This document shows positions 17,319 to 25,810 of a stretch of 64,000 nucleotides of DNA, in pieces. The notes under the pieces were generated by a model. It was given only the letters and a program-made list of their open reading frames with translations, searched no databases and had not been told where the DNA came from. The stretch lies in assembly GCA_016718525.1 (NCBI GenBank), contig JADKDD010000002.1, forward strand, positions 1,054,001-1,118,000, given 5' to 3'. Each line of letters opens with the position of its first letter. Within the stretch, counting starts at the first letter, position 1. The DNA comes from Rhodocyclaceae bacterium (lineage in GTDB: Bacteria > Pseudomonadota > Gammaproteobacteria > Burkholderiales > Rhodocyclaceae). A program made the position numbers and the translations under genes.

Positions 17319-17741
17319 ATGGCTGGTCTTGCCCCCGATACGCCCACACCGACTGAAATACTGCTCCACGCCAAATCACGCGTTCTGGAACTGCATTTTT
17401 CTGATGGGGCGCGTTTCAATCTCCCCTGTGAACTACTGCGGGTCTATTCGCCATCTGCCGAAGTCAGAGGGCACGGTCCGGGGCAGGAAGTGCTGCAAAC
17501 CGGCAAGCGCAACGTCGGCATTACGGCGATCGAACCGGTTGGCAACTACGCGCTCAAATTGGTATTTACCGATGGCCATGACACCGGACTGTATTCGTGG
17601 GATTTGCTGCATGATCTTGGCAAACACGCAGATCAGCTGATGGCCAATTATCTGGAACGATTGGCGCTAGAAGGCGCCAGTCGGGATGTGGACAGCAGCG
17701 TTGCGCCGCCCAAACATGGCGGCGGCTGCGGCCATCATTGA
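17319..17741 (+). CDS. DUF971-domain protein
   Basis: This small protein carries the DUF971 domain, related to the N-terminal domain of gamma-butyrobetaine hydroxylases. Typical segments are LELHFSDGARFNLPCELLRVYSPSAEV (positioned at about residues 23-49) and GHDTGLYSWDLLHDL. It ends in a glycine- and histidine-rich tail (HGGGCGHH) that could bind metal. I chose the ATG at 17319, as the longer frame from 17244 adds non-homologous residues. It sits ten bases before ubiE, a conserved neighbourhood in Betaproteobacteria. Its biochemical role is not established. Confidence 0.85.
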   Translation: MAGLAPDTPTPTEILLHAKSRVLELHFSDGARFNLPCELLRVYSPSAEVRGHGPGQEVLQTGKRNVGITAIEPVGNYALKLVFTDGHDTGLYSWDLLHDLGKHADQLMANYLERLALEGASRDVDSSVAPPKHGGGCGHH

Positions 17742-17750
17742 GCGCGAAAC

Positions 17751-18482
17751 ATGGCTGAAACTCATTTCGGATTTGACAAGGTTGACGAGGACCAAAAGGC
17801 GGAACGCGTCGCCGGGGTGTTTTCGTCGGTGGCGAAAAAATACGATGTAATGAACGACCTGATGTCGGCGGGGCTGCATCGGTTGTGGAAAAAATTCACA
17901 ATTGAAATCGCCGCCCCACGCAGCGGCGAATATGTCCTCGATGTTGCCGGTGGAACCGCAGATTTGTCCTCGGCATTTGCGCCCAGAGTCGGCAAATCTG
18001 GCCAAGTCTGGCTGACTGATATCAACAATGCCATGCTGACTGTCGGCCGCGATCGCCTGCTCGACGAGGGCCGGATGTTGCCGGTGGCGCAATGCGATGC
18101 CGAGAAGTTGCCGTTCCCTGATGACTATTTCGATATTGTCACGGTCGCCTTTGGTTTGCGCAACATGACCCACAAGGATGCAGCACTGATCGAAATGCGC
18201 CGCGTATTGCGTCCAGGCGGGCGCTTGTTGGTGCTGGAATTTTCCAAAGTTGCCGCGCCGTTGGCACCCTTGTATGACCTGTATTCATTCAAGGTACTGC
18301 CGTGGTTGGGGCAAAAGATCGCCGGCGATGCCGAGTCATATCGCTATCTGGCCGAGTCCATCCGCATGCATCCCGACCAGGCGGCCCTGAAAGCCTTGAT
18401 GGAACAAAGCGGGCTGGAAAAGGTCGAAGTATTCAACTTGGCAGCAGGTGTGGTGGCATTGCATCGCGGTTACAAGTTTTGA
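17751..18482 (+). CDS. ubiE: Ubiquinone/menaquinone biosynthesis C-methyltransferase
   Basis: UbiE is the SAM-dependent C-methyltransferase of ubiquinone synthesis. It has FGFDKVDEDQKAERVAGVF and KYDVMNDLMSAGLHRLWK at the N-terminus, the SAM-binding LDVAGGTADLS, and FGLRNMTHKD and LRPGGRLLVLEFSK further on. It is 243 residues, a normal length. It leads a ubiE-Tim44-ubiJ cluster; ubiB, which often completes it, is not found here. Confidence 0.96.
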   Translation: MAETHFGFDKVDEDQKAERVAGVFSSVAKKYDVMNDLMSAGLHRLWKKFTIEIAAPRSGEYVLDVAGGTADLSSAFAPRVGKSGQVWLTDINNAMLTVGRDRLLDEGRMLPVAQCDAEKLPFPDDYFDIVTVAFGLRNMTHKDAALIEMRRVLRPGGRLLVLEFSKVAAPLAPLYDLYSFKVLPWLGQKIAGDAESYRYLAESIRMHPDQAALKALMEQSGLEKVEVFNLAAGVVALHRGYKF

Positions 18483-18519
18483 TCCGACATTTATTGATCC
18501 AACATCAGGTAAAGCAAAT

Positions 18520-19437
18520 ATGAAACGTCTTGGAAGCTCTTTGATTGCATTGGTTGTTCTAGCCGTGACGGTCGGCATTACGATCAGCGATGCCGAAGCC
18601 GCGCGTTTTGGCGGAGGCAAGTCGTTCGGGATGAGCCGCAACAGCAGCACCATGCGCCAGGCCGCGCCGCCACCCAAGCCGGCACAGAATGCCGCGCCGG
18701 CCAGCGCCCCTGCAACTGCCGGCGCACCAACACCCGCGCCGGCGTCAGGCATGAGCCGCTGGATGGGTCCGATTGCTGGCCTGGCGGCCGGCATCGGTCT
18801 GGCTGCGATGTTGTCGCATTTCGGCATGGGTGAAGGCGTGGCGAATTTCATGATGATCGCGCTGTTGGCGATAGCTGCCGTAATGTTGTTCCGCTGGCTG
18901 ATGCGCAAACGCGAGCCGATACAGGCGGTGAAGTACGCCGGTGCCGGGCCAAATGCTGTGTCACCCATGCGTTTCGATCCGCCACCCTTCGATCCGGTGC
19001 CCGGCGTCAATAACGGCGTGCCGTCAGCACCAACTGGCGTGACCGAGCCAGCACCCGCCAGCATCCCAGACGGATTCGACGTTGCCGGTTTCATTCGCCA
19101 GGCCAAACTCAATTTTGTCCGTCTGCAAGCTGCAAATGACCGGGGCGACCTTGATGACATTCGCCAATTCACCGCCCCGGAAGTGTTTGCCGAAATCCAA
19201 ATGCAATTGGGCGAGCGCGGCAAGTCCGCTCAGCAAACGGACGTGGTGCACCTCGAGGCGGAGCTGTTGCGCGTCGATACGGAAGACACCCGTTACGTCG
19301 CCAGCGTACGCTTCTTCGGCCAGTTGCGCGAAGTGGCCAATAGTGCACCACAAGCGTTCGAGGAAGTCTGGCATCTCACCAAGCCGACCGATGGCTCGCG
19401 TGGTTGGCAGATCGCCGGCATACAACAACTGAGCTAG
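18520..19437 (+). CDS. Tim44-like domain membrane protein
   Basis: The 305-residue protein begins with a signal or anchor segment, then a low-complexity alanine/proline part (about residues 45-85), one or two membrane segments (GPIAGLAAGIGLAAMLSH, FMMIALLAIAAVMLFRWLM) and a C-terminal Tim44-like domain (FIRQAKLNFVRLQAANDRGD to the end). Such proteins regularly lie between ubiE and ubiJ in Betaproteobacteria; their role is unclear. I chose the ATG at 18520, with MKR and a hydrophobic stretch after it. The linker contains an antisense repeat copy at 19014-19037. Confidence 0.85.
   Translation: MKRLGSSLIALVVLAVTVGITISDAEAARFGGGKSFGMSRNSSTMRQAAPPPKPAQNAAPASAPATAGAPTPAPASGMSRWMGPIAGLAAGIGLAAMLSHFGMGEGVANFMMIALLAIAAVMLFRWLMRKREPIQAVKYAGAGPNAVSPMRFDPPPFDPVPGVNNGVPSAPTGVTEPAPASIPDGFDVAGFIRQAKLNFVRLQAANDRGDLDDIRQFTAPEVFAEIQMQLGERGKSAQQTDVVHLEAELLRVDTEDTRYVASVRFFGQLREVANSAPQAFEEVWHLTKPTDGSRGWQIAGIQQLS
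19014..19037 (-). repeat. Dispersed short repeat, copy F (inside Tim44-like gene, antisense)
   Basis: GGCGTG at 19015-19020, four bases, then CAGCACCAACTG at 19025-19036. It encodes VPSAPTG in a proline-rich linker, the same reading frame as in the HIT gene copy. Confidence 0.82.
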
Positions 19438-19442
19438 GCGCA

Positions 19443-20060
19443 ATGGCAGCACTCCCGATCCCGATTCTGGCGGCCGTCAATCATGTCCTCGGTCAGGCCG
19501 ACTGGGCGCGTGAGCGTTTGACCGGTTTCGCCGGGCGCAGCGCACGCGTCACCATGCCGCCGTTTGATGCATTCATCGTGGTGCTCGACAATGGCTACAT
19601 CTCATCGCCGAATAAAGCCGCGTCAACCGACAGCGAACAGCCTGCTGATGTCACCATCAATCTTCCTGCCAGCGCGCCTTTGCTGTTCTTGCAAGGCCTG
19701 CCAACACTGATGCGCGCGGTGAAATTGTCCGGCTCGGTGGATTTTGCCGAGACCTTGAGTTTCGTCATCCGCAATATCAAGTGGGATGTCGAGGAGGACT
19801 TGTCAAAAGTTGTCGGTGATATTGCTGCTCACCGGTTGGTCGATGGCGCCAAGCGTTTTGGTACGTGGCAGGTCAGCGCCGGGCAAAGCCTCGCTGGAAA
19901 TTTCGCCGAATATTTCACCGAAGAGCAGCCACTCATTGCGCAAAGCGCCGCCATCGCCGATTTTTCTCGCGAGGTGGACAGTTTGCGCGACGATGTCGCG
20001 CGGCTGGAAAAACGCGTCGCCCGGTTAGGCCGTGCGGCAGGTACTCCACCGCAGGTGTAG
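19443..20060 (+). CDS. ubiJ: Ubiquinone biosynthesis accessory factor UbiJ
   Basis: UbiJ is an SCP2-domain lipid-binding scaffold of the ubiquinone-synthesis complex. The protein shows NHVLGQADWARERLTGFAGRSARV at the N-terminus (residues 12-35), the SCP2 core ADVTINLPASAPLLFL and a C-terminal coiled coil (FSREVDSLRDDVARLEKRVARL). The start ATG at 19443 lies three bases after the upstream stop codon, so it is co-expressed with ubiE and the Tim44-like gene. The product is 205 residues. Confidence 0.88.
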   Translation: MAALPIPILAAVNHVLGQADWARERLTGFAGRSARVTMPPFDAFIVVLDNGYISSPNKAASTDSEQPADVTINLPASAPLLFLQGLPTLMRAVKLSGSVDFAETLSFVIRNIKWDVEEDLSKVVGDIAAHRLVDGAKRFGTWQVSAGQSLAGNFAEYFTEEQPLIAQSAAIADFSREVDSLRDDVARLEKRVARLGRAAGTPPQV

Positions 20061-20115
20061 CGCCGAAATTATTGTTGAGGACTGCTCAACAGATTTTTGT
20101 AGCTTTGCCCGGCGC

Positions 20116-20158
20116 TTACAGTAACACCCGCTCCACTCCGCCCGCACTCGCCTTGGCC
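20116..20158 (-). pseudogene. Remnant of the 3' end of an oxidoreductase gene
   Basis: Read on the reverse strand, 20116-20158 encodes AKASAGGVERVLL and a stop. The same peptide ends the large FAD/Fe-S oxidoreductase at 21635-25558. At DNA level 20121-20158 matches 21640-21677 at 33 of 38 positions. No further homology to that gene is visible upstream, so this is a short orphan tail. The two copies are direct repeats flanking the LTXXQ and sulfotransferase-like genes. Confidence 0.7.
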
Positions 20159-20349
20159 TCCTGAAAATCGTCGATTCAGAGCCAGCTAACGATTCGTTAC
20201 AAGCCGTCGTGTTTCTTTACCGTGCCGAAACATCACGAGGCATGGTCTTGATTGAGACTTCGGTTGTCAGCAATTCAACCGGATAGCCGATGAACGAATC
20301 AGCCCTGGCCACACTCACTTGGTTGCACAAGCTCAGGAGAAACATCAAC

Positions 20350-20910
20350 ATGAAGCGACAGTTGAACATCATCGTTATCGGTTTTTTGCTTGGCTTGTCT
20401 GCCCATGCCGCTGCGCAGTTTGGCGGCGGAGGTATGGGCGGAGGCATGGGAGGTGGTGGCATGGGCGGCGGCCCCAGGCCGAACCGCCCGCCTGAAGGAA
20501 CTGCACCGTGTGCGGCACCCGGTGCAATGCCCAACCTAGCCGACGATATATCGATGCAGATGGATAAAGTGGCGACGCAACTCAAACTAACGCCAGCACA
20601 AGCGCCGCTTTGGGCAAGCTATCGAGATCAGGTATTCGCTTTTGTCAGCGATCAAATGCGCGTGCCGCGAACTAGCGCCGCCAGTCAGGGCAATGCAAAG
20701 CAACAGATCGACCGCAAGCTGGACACTGCACGCAATCTGGTAACTGCGCTGGAAGATGTTGCCAAAGCGGCGAACCGCCTCTACGACGGACTTGATACAG
20801 AACAGCAACGATTGGCAGATGAACTATTGGTGACAACGTTACCGAGCGCGCATTCCGGCGCACGGCCCACGGCGCGATCGGACGGAGCACCTCGACCAAT
20901 GTCACGTTAG
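20350..20910 (+). CDS. Periplasmic LTXXQ-motif protein (Spy/CpxP-like)
   Basis: The protein is 186 residues with a signal peptide (KRQLNIIVIGFLLGLSAHA). A glycine/methionine-rich stretch with GGMGGG repeats follows, then a helical domain with LKLTPAQAPLW, the LTXXQ signature of Spy/CpxP periplasmic chaperone-like proteins. I chose the ATG at 20350 because the signal peptide starts there; an ATG at 20290 adds a non-signal leader. Methionine- and glycine-rich N-termini occur in metal-responsive members. The gene lies between the two copies of the oxidoreductase tail, suggesting it was inserted here. Confidence 0.75.
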   Translation: MKRQLNIIVIGFLLGLSAHAAAQFGGGGMGGGMGGGGMGGGPRPNRPPEGTAPCAAPGAMPNLADDISMQMDKVATQLKLTPAQAPLWASYRDQVFAFVSDQMRVPRTSAASQGNAKQQIDRKLDTARNLVTALEDVAKAANRLYDGLDTEQQRLADELLVTTLPSAHSGARPTARSDGAPRPMSR

Positions 20911-20954
20911 TTGAGCGCGACGGCAAGCAACTGAATGTCACTGAGGAAATAATC

Positions 20955-21602
20955 ATGAGGAGTCATGTCGTCATTTCTGGAACGGGCCGCGCCGGCACCA
21001 GCTTTCTGGTTGAGCTCATGACTTGTTTGGGGTTGGACACCGGGTTCTCGCCAGACAAGCTTCACGATAAGAAAAATAGGATTGCCAGAGCAGGTCTGGA
21101 GACTGACATCCGCAATGAAGACGCGCCCTACGTGATTAAGAATCCGCATTTCTGCGACTATGTCGACGAAGTGATTTCCCGCGCCGACATCTCCATCGAG
21201 CATGTCTTTGTGCCTATTCGCGATCTGAACGCTGCCGCCGAGAGTCGGCGTTTTGTTGAAGCTATCGCGGTGGCAAATCTGCCTTGGTACAAACAGGTCA
21301 AAAACAAGATCAAAAAAAGAAAAATAGACGGTGGTTTGTGGCAAACCTCATCAGGGCATGATCAGGAAGAAGTGCTACTAAACAAGGTCTATCAGCTCCT
21401 CTTAGGTCTATCAAAATCAGGTATTCCAGTCACCTTGATTAATTACCCGAGACTTGTCAGCGACCCAATCTATACCTATAAAAAACTCAAACCGGTGCTT
21501 GGCGGCATGGCCTTTGACAGCTTCGAGAAAACTTTCACATCCATTGCCAGACCAGATCTCGTACATCAATTCAATGAGCGAGACAAATGCGAATTTCAGT
21601 GA
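20955..21602 (+). CDS. Sulfotransferase-like P-loop protein
   Basis: The 215-residue protein opens with a P-loop (VVISGTGRAGTSFLVELM) typical of sulfotransferases that bind PAPS by the 5'-phosphosulfate loop. A second segment, VFVPIRDLNAAAESRRFVE, resembles the 3'-phosphate-binding part. The acceptor is not predictable. Local base use is more AT-rich than the flanks, with a lysine-rich stretch (KQVKNKIKKRK), consistent with horizontal transfer together with the LTXXQ gene. Confidence 0.65.
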   Translation: MRSHVVISGTGRAGTSFLVELMTCLGLDTGFSPDKLHDKKNRIARAGLETDIRNEDAPYVIKNPHFCDYVDEVISRADISIEHVFVPIRDLNAAAESRRFVEAIAVANLPWYKQVKNKIKKRKIDGGLWQTSSGHDQEEVLLNKVYQLLLGLSKSGIPVTLINYPRLVSDPIYTYKKLKPVLGGMAFDSFEKTFTSIARPDLVHQFNERDKCEFQ

Positions 21603-21634
21603 GTCTTTTGCCCAGGCACCTTGCGCCTTCTACT

Positions 21635-24600
21635 TCAAAGCAAAACCCGCTCGACTCCACCCGCACTCGCCTTCGCCAAATAATCCTGCATCCAGGTCGG
21701 ACCCAGAATCGCTTTGGCCATTTCGACCACGATGTAATCGGCCTCAATTGCCGCGTCGTCGCCGTAGCGGGCGAGGCCTTGCAAACACGACGGGCAGGAA
21801 GTGAGGATCTTGACCGAATCTTGAACTGCTAACGCCGTCCCACCATCCGCTACGGCGAAAAGCGCGTCTTTTGCGCGACCGCCTTGTAGCGCAGTGGTTT
21901 TTGCTGCAGTTGTTTTATCAGCACCAACTGGCGCGAAAGCCAAGGCCGTACCCGCGCGCAGCTTCGCGGCACCGGCTTCGACCTCTTCCTGTTTGCGAAA
22001 GCGAATCTGCGTTGAAATATCCGGACGCGTCACTGCTAACGTTCCTGATTCACCACAACAGCGGTCGTTCAGATCGACCTTTTGCCCCATCAGTTCGTTC
22101 ACCACCTTGATCCCCGAGTGATGTTTCATCGGTGTATGGCAAGGTTCGTGGTACATGTATTGCACGCCTTTGACGCCATCAAGCTTGATGCCCTTTTCGT
22201 ACAGATATTCGTGAATGTCGAGCAAGCGGCAGCCGGGGAAGATCTTGTCAAACTGGTAGTTGAGCAACTGATCCATGCAGGTGCCGCAGCTGACGACGAC
22301 AGTCTTGATGTCGAGGTAGTTGAGTGTGTTGGCGACGCGATGAAACAGCACGCGGTTCGAGGTGCTGATGGCCTGCCCCTTATCTTCTTCGCCGCCCGCC
22401 GTCTGCGGATAGCCGCAACACAAATAGCCAGGCGGCAGCACGGTGGTCGCACCGGCGTGCCACAGCATCGCCTGTGTGGCCAGTCCGACTTGCGAAAACA
22501 AGCGCTCGGAGCCGCAGCCGGGGAAATAGAACACCGCTTCGCTCTCATCACGTTGCTGCCCGACCAGCGCCGGATTGCGAATCACCGGAATCAGCGTATC
22601 GCTTTCGATATCGAGCAGCGCACGCGAAGTCCGCGCCGGTACATTGCGTGGCATCGGCTTGTTAATCAGGTGAATGACCTGGGTGCGAATGCTCGGTTTG
22701 CCCAGCGTTGCCGGTGGCGCTTTCACCGTACCACCAGTAAGACCAAGCCACTTTCCCAGTTTATAACCAAGGCGTTGCGCCTTGAACCCGAATTGAATCA
22801 TGCCGACGCGCATCAGCTTGATCGTCGCCGGATCTTTAGCGGTCAAGAACGCCATCGCCAGCGCGGTGCCGGGGCTGGTCTTCTTTTTGCCTTGGACGCG
22901 CAGGAAGTTACGCATGGCAATCGACACATCGCCAAAATCAATATCAACCGGGCAAGGGTTTAAGCACTTGTGGCATACCGTGCAGTGATCGGCGACGTCG
23001 GAAAATTCATCAAAGTGTTGCAAGGAAATGCCGCGTCGGGTTTGTTCTTCATAAAGGAAAGCTTCCACCAGCAACGAAGTGCCGAGGATCTTGTTGCGCG
23101 GTGAGTACAGCAAGTTAGCGCGCGGGACGTGGGTCGAGCACACTGGTTTGCATTTGCCGCAACGCAGACAATTCTTGATCGAATCCGAAATCTTGCCGAT
23201 TTCCGACTGTTCCATGATCAAGGACTCGACGCCGAGCAGGGCAAACGATGGCGTATAGGCGTTGGTCAAGTCGCCGCTGAACTCAGGCAAGTTGAGCAGC
23301 TTGCCGCGATTGAAGCGCCCTTCAGGGTCCACGCGCTGTTTGTATTCGCGGAACGGACGAATCTCATCTTCAGTCAGGTAATCGAGCTTGGTGATGCCGA
23401 TGCCGTGTTCGCCGGAAATGACCCCGCCCAGACTTTTCGCCAGCGCCATGATGCGATCGACTGCCTTGTAGGCTGTTTGCAGCATTTCATAGTGGTCAGA
23501 ATTCACCGGCAGATTGGTGTGCACATTGCCATCACCGGCGTGCATATGCAGCGCGACGAAAACCCGTCCACGCAAGACCTCCTTGTGAATCGCCGTAATC
23601 TTGTCCATCACGCCGCGCATGAACACGCCGTCAAATATCGTCTCCAGCGGTGCTTTCAGTTCGGATTTCCACGAGACCCGCAAGCTGTAATCCTGCATCT
23701 GCGGGAACAAGGCATCAAGGCGGTCAAGGTAGCCTTGCCACAAAGCGCGCGTCGACGTCAAGAGTTCGAGCGCGTCGACGCGGCAGTCACCCAATAACTC
23801 CTCGCGGTCAAGGCTCGCCACCTCGGCTGGCAAAGGCCAGTCGCTTAGCGGACTGGAAAAGAAAGCCTCCAGCGCATCGACCAGTTCCAGCTTATTCTTG
23901 ATTGATAGTTCGATATTGATCCGCTCGATGCCGTCGCAATAGTCACCCATCCTCGGCAGTGGAATCACCACGTCTTCGTTGATCTTGAACGCGTTGGTGT
24001 GGCGCGAAATCGCTGCCGTGCGGGCGCGGTCGAGCCAGAATTTCTTGCGTGTTTCCGGGCTGACTGCAATAAAACCTTCCGCCCCGCGCAAGTTGGCAAT
24101 GCGTACGACTTCGGAGGCGGCAGTCATGACCGCGCGCTCATCCTCGCCGACAATATCGCCTACCAAAACCATCTTCGGCCGCCCATGGCGTTTGGCCTTG
24201 GTCGCATAACCGACGGCCTTGACGTAACGCTCGTCGAGATGCTCCAGACCAGCGAGCAGCGCTCCGCCGGGCTTGGTCTTGAGGTAATCGGTAATCTCGA
24301 CGATGGACGGTACGGCATCTGCAACCCGGCCGAAAAATTCCAGACACACGGTTCGCGTCACCGGCGGCATCTTGTGCAAAATCCACACTGCCGAGGTAAT
24401 CAGTCCGTCAGTGCCTTCCTTTTGAATTCCTGGCAGTCCGGCTAGAAACTTGTCGGTCACATCTTTGCCGAGTCCTTCCTTGCGGAAGTTCTTTCCCGGG
24501 ACATCAAGGCGTTCTTCACTCAGCTTGTTCTTGCCCGCGGCGTCGTAACGGGTGAGTCGAAAGCTGACCAGTTCCTGTTCGTGAATCTTGCCGAAGTTGT

Positions 24601-25558
24601 GATTCAGTCGCTCGACTTCAAGCCACTCACCATCCGGTGTCACCATTTTCCACGAGGCCAGATTGTCCAGCGCAGTTCCCCATAGCACGGCCTTCTTGCC
24701 ACCCGCATTCATTGCCACATTCCCGCCAATGCAGGACGCATCGGCAGAGGTCGGATCACAGGCGAAAACAAATCCCGCGTGTTCCGCCGCCTCCATAACA
24801 CGGCGCGTGACGAGACCCGCGCCGGTGCGCACGGTTGCATAGTCGCGCGCGTTGGCAGCATCGAGTTCAGGCAGGCGACGCATTTCAACGGCGCTCATGT
24901 CCATCAACTTCTCGGTATTGATGACGACTGACTTTGCATCAAGCGGCACCGCACCGCCGGTATAACCGGTGCCGCCCCCTCGTGGAATGATCGTCAATCC
25001 CAAGGCAATGGAATCCCTCACCAGCGCGGCAATTTCTTCCTCAGAATCCGGAGTCAAAACGACAAACGGATACTCAACGCGCCAGTCTGTGGCATCGGTT
25101 ACATGCGAGACTCGCGCCAATCCATCAAAGTTGATGTTGTCCTTCTTGGTGTGCCGCGAATACACCTTGAGTGCGCGGCGACGCAAGGTGCCGGTTTCGG
25201 CAAACCACTGTTCAAACGACTTGACCGCAGCGTTTGCTGCCTTTAGCAATGCGGTGACACGAGGATGTTCGCCGTCCCGGCGTTTGTCGATTTCATGCAG
25301 GCGATGCCGCAATGCTTCGATCAGCGCGTCGCGCCTGGTGCGATTGCCGAGCAGGTCGTCTTCCAAATACGGGTTACGACGCACTACCCATATGTCACCC
25401 AACACCTCGTATAACATCCGGGCCGACCGACCGGTGACGCGCTCACCACGCAGTTCGTTTACGACGTCCCATGCCTCGGCGCCAAGCAGACGAATAACAA
25501 TTTCACGATCGGAAAACGAGGTGTAGTTGTAGGGGATTTCGCGCAGGCGGGTGTTCAT
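21635..25558 (-). CDS. FAD/FMN-linked oxidoreductase with Fe-S and CCG domains (DUF3683 type)
   Basis: This 1307-residue fusion resembles the D-lactate/glycolate dehydrogenase group. In order it shows an N-terminal DUF3683-like part (residues 1-140), an FAD-binding domain with TIIPRGGGTGYTGGAVPL, a C-terminal oxidase domain with HMHAGDGNVHTNLPV and SGEHGIGITKLDYL, two 4Fe-4S clusters (LRCGKCKPVCSTHVP and CTVCHKCLNPCPVD), and two cysteine-rich CCG domains (CCGYPQTAGG, CCGESGTLAV). It would pass electrons from a 2-hydroxyacid through Fe-S centres to the quinone pool. The substrate is unknown. A sense copy of the repeat encodes APVGADKT near residue 1205 in a variable linker. Confidence 0.88.
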   Translation of the reverse strand: MNTRLREIPYNYTSFSDREIVIRLLGAEAWDVVNELRGERVTGRSARMLYEVLGDIWVVRRNPYLEDDLLGNRTRRDALIEALRHRLHEIDKRRDGEHPRVTALLKAANAAVKSFEQWFAETGTLRRRALKVYSRHTKKDNINFDGLARVSHVTDATDWRVEYPFVVLTPDSEEEIAALVRDSIALGLTIIPRGGGTGYTGGAVPLDAKSVVINTEKLMDMSAVEMRRLPELDAANARDYATVRTGAGLVTRRVMEAAEHAGFVFACDPTSADASCIGGNVAMNAGGKKAVLWGTALDNLASWKMVTPDGEWLEVERLNHNFGKIHEQELVSFRLTRYDAAGKNKLSEERLDVPGKNFRKEGLGKDVTDKFLAGLPGIQKEGTDGLITSAVWILHKMPPVTRTVCLEFFGRVADAVPSIVEITDYLKTKPGGALLAGLEHLDERYVKAVGYATKAKRHGRPKMVLVGDIVGEDERAVMTAASEVVRIANLRGAEGFIAVSPETRKKFWLDRARTAAISRHTNAFKINEDVVIPLPRMGDYCDGIERINIELSIKNKLELVDALEAFFSSPLSDWPLPAEVASLDREELLGDCRVDALELLTSTRALWQGYLDRLDALFPQMQDYSLRVSWKSELKAPLETIFDGVFMRGVMDKITAIHKEVLRGRVFVALHMHAGDGNVHTNLPVNSDHYEMLQTAYKAVDRIMALAKSLGGVISGEHGIGITKLDYLTEDEIRPFREYKQRVDPEGRFNRGKLLNLPEFSGDLTNAYTPSFALLGVESLIMEQSEIGKISDSIKNCLRCGKCKPVCSTHVPRANLLYSPRNKILGTSLLVEAFLYEEQTRRGISLQHFDEFSDVADHCTVCHKCLNPCPVDIDFGDVSIAMRNFLRVQGKKKTSPGTALAMAFLTAKDPATIKLMRVGMIQFGFKAQRLGYKLGKWLGLTGGTVKAPPATLGKPSIRTQVIHLINKPMPRNVPARTSRALLDIESDTLIPVIRNPALVGQQRDESEAVFYFPGCGSERLFSQVGLATQAMLWHAGATTVLPPGYLCCGYPQTAGGEEDKGQAISTSNRVLFHRVANTLNYLDIKTVVVSCGTCMDQLLNYQFDKIFPGCRLLDIHEYLYEKGIKLDGVKGVQYMYHEPCHTPMKHHSGIKVVNELMGQKVDLNDRCCGESGTLAVTRPDISTQIRFRKQEEVEAGAAKLRAGTALAFAPVGADKTTAAKTTALQGGRAKDALFAVADGGTALAVQDSVKILTSCPSCLQGLARYGDDAAIEADYIVVEMAKAILGPTWMQDYLAKASAGGVERVLL
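21907..21931 (-). repeat. Dispersed short repeat, copy G (inside oxidoreductase gene, sense)
   Basis: The exact core CAGCACCAACTG lies at 21919-21930; the outer CACGCC arm is degenerate here. Read with the gene it encodes APVGADKT, almost the same peptide as in lysA. Confidence 0.75.
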
Positions 25559-25636
25559 GCGGGGTGACCAAGGTGGCGCAACGAGAATGGAAGCCCATTT
25601 TAAGGCATCGACAGATTGGGCTCCGGTGATTCGTCA

Positions 25637-25650
25637 TCAGTTGGTGCTTG
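25637..25650 (+). repeat. Possible degenerate repeat, copy K
   Basis: CAGTTGGTGCTT at 25638-25649 matches 11 of 12 core bases in the gap between the oxidoreductase and the MATE gene. The CACGCC arm is absent, so this copy is doubtful. Confidence 0.35.
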
Positions 25651-25810
25651 TGGAACAAAGGCAAAATCAGCAGCTGCCAGCGACGGGACGGTCGGTCACA
25701 AAACGAGCGCTGCTTGCCTTGGACTCCGCTTCGCGGGGTGGCACCTCTGCGTCGTCGTGTGCGGGGGACGCCGTGATGACCATGAGTCAAGCTGCCGCTA
25801 GAATTCGTCG

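Noticed and set aside
22082..22963. Long open frame on the plus strand opposite the FAD/Fe-S oxidoreductase
   Set aside because: It has no recognisable motifs and mirrors the well-supported reverse-strand gene; such antisense frames are common in GC-rich DNA.
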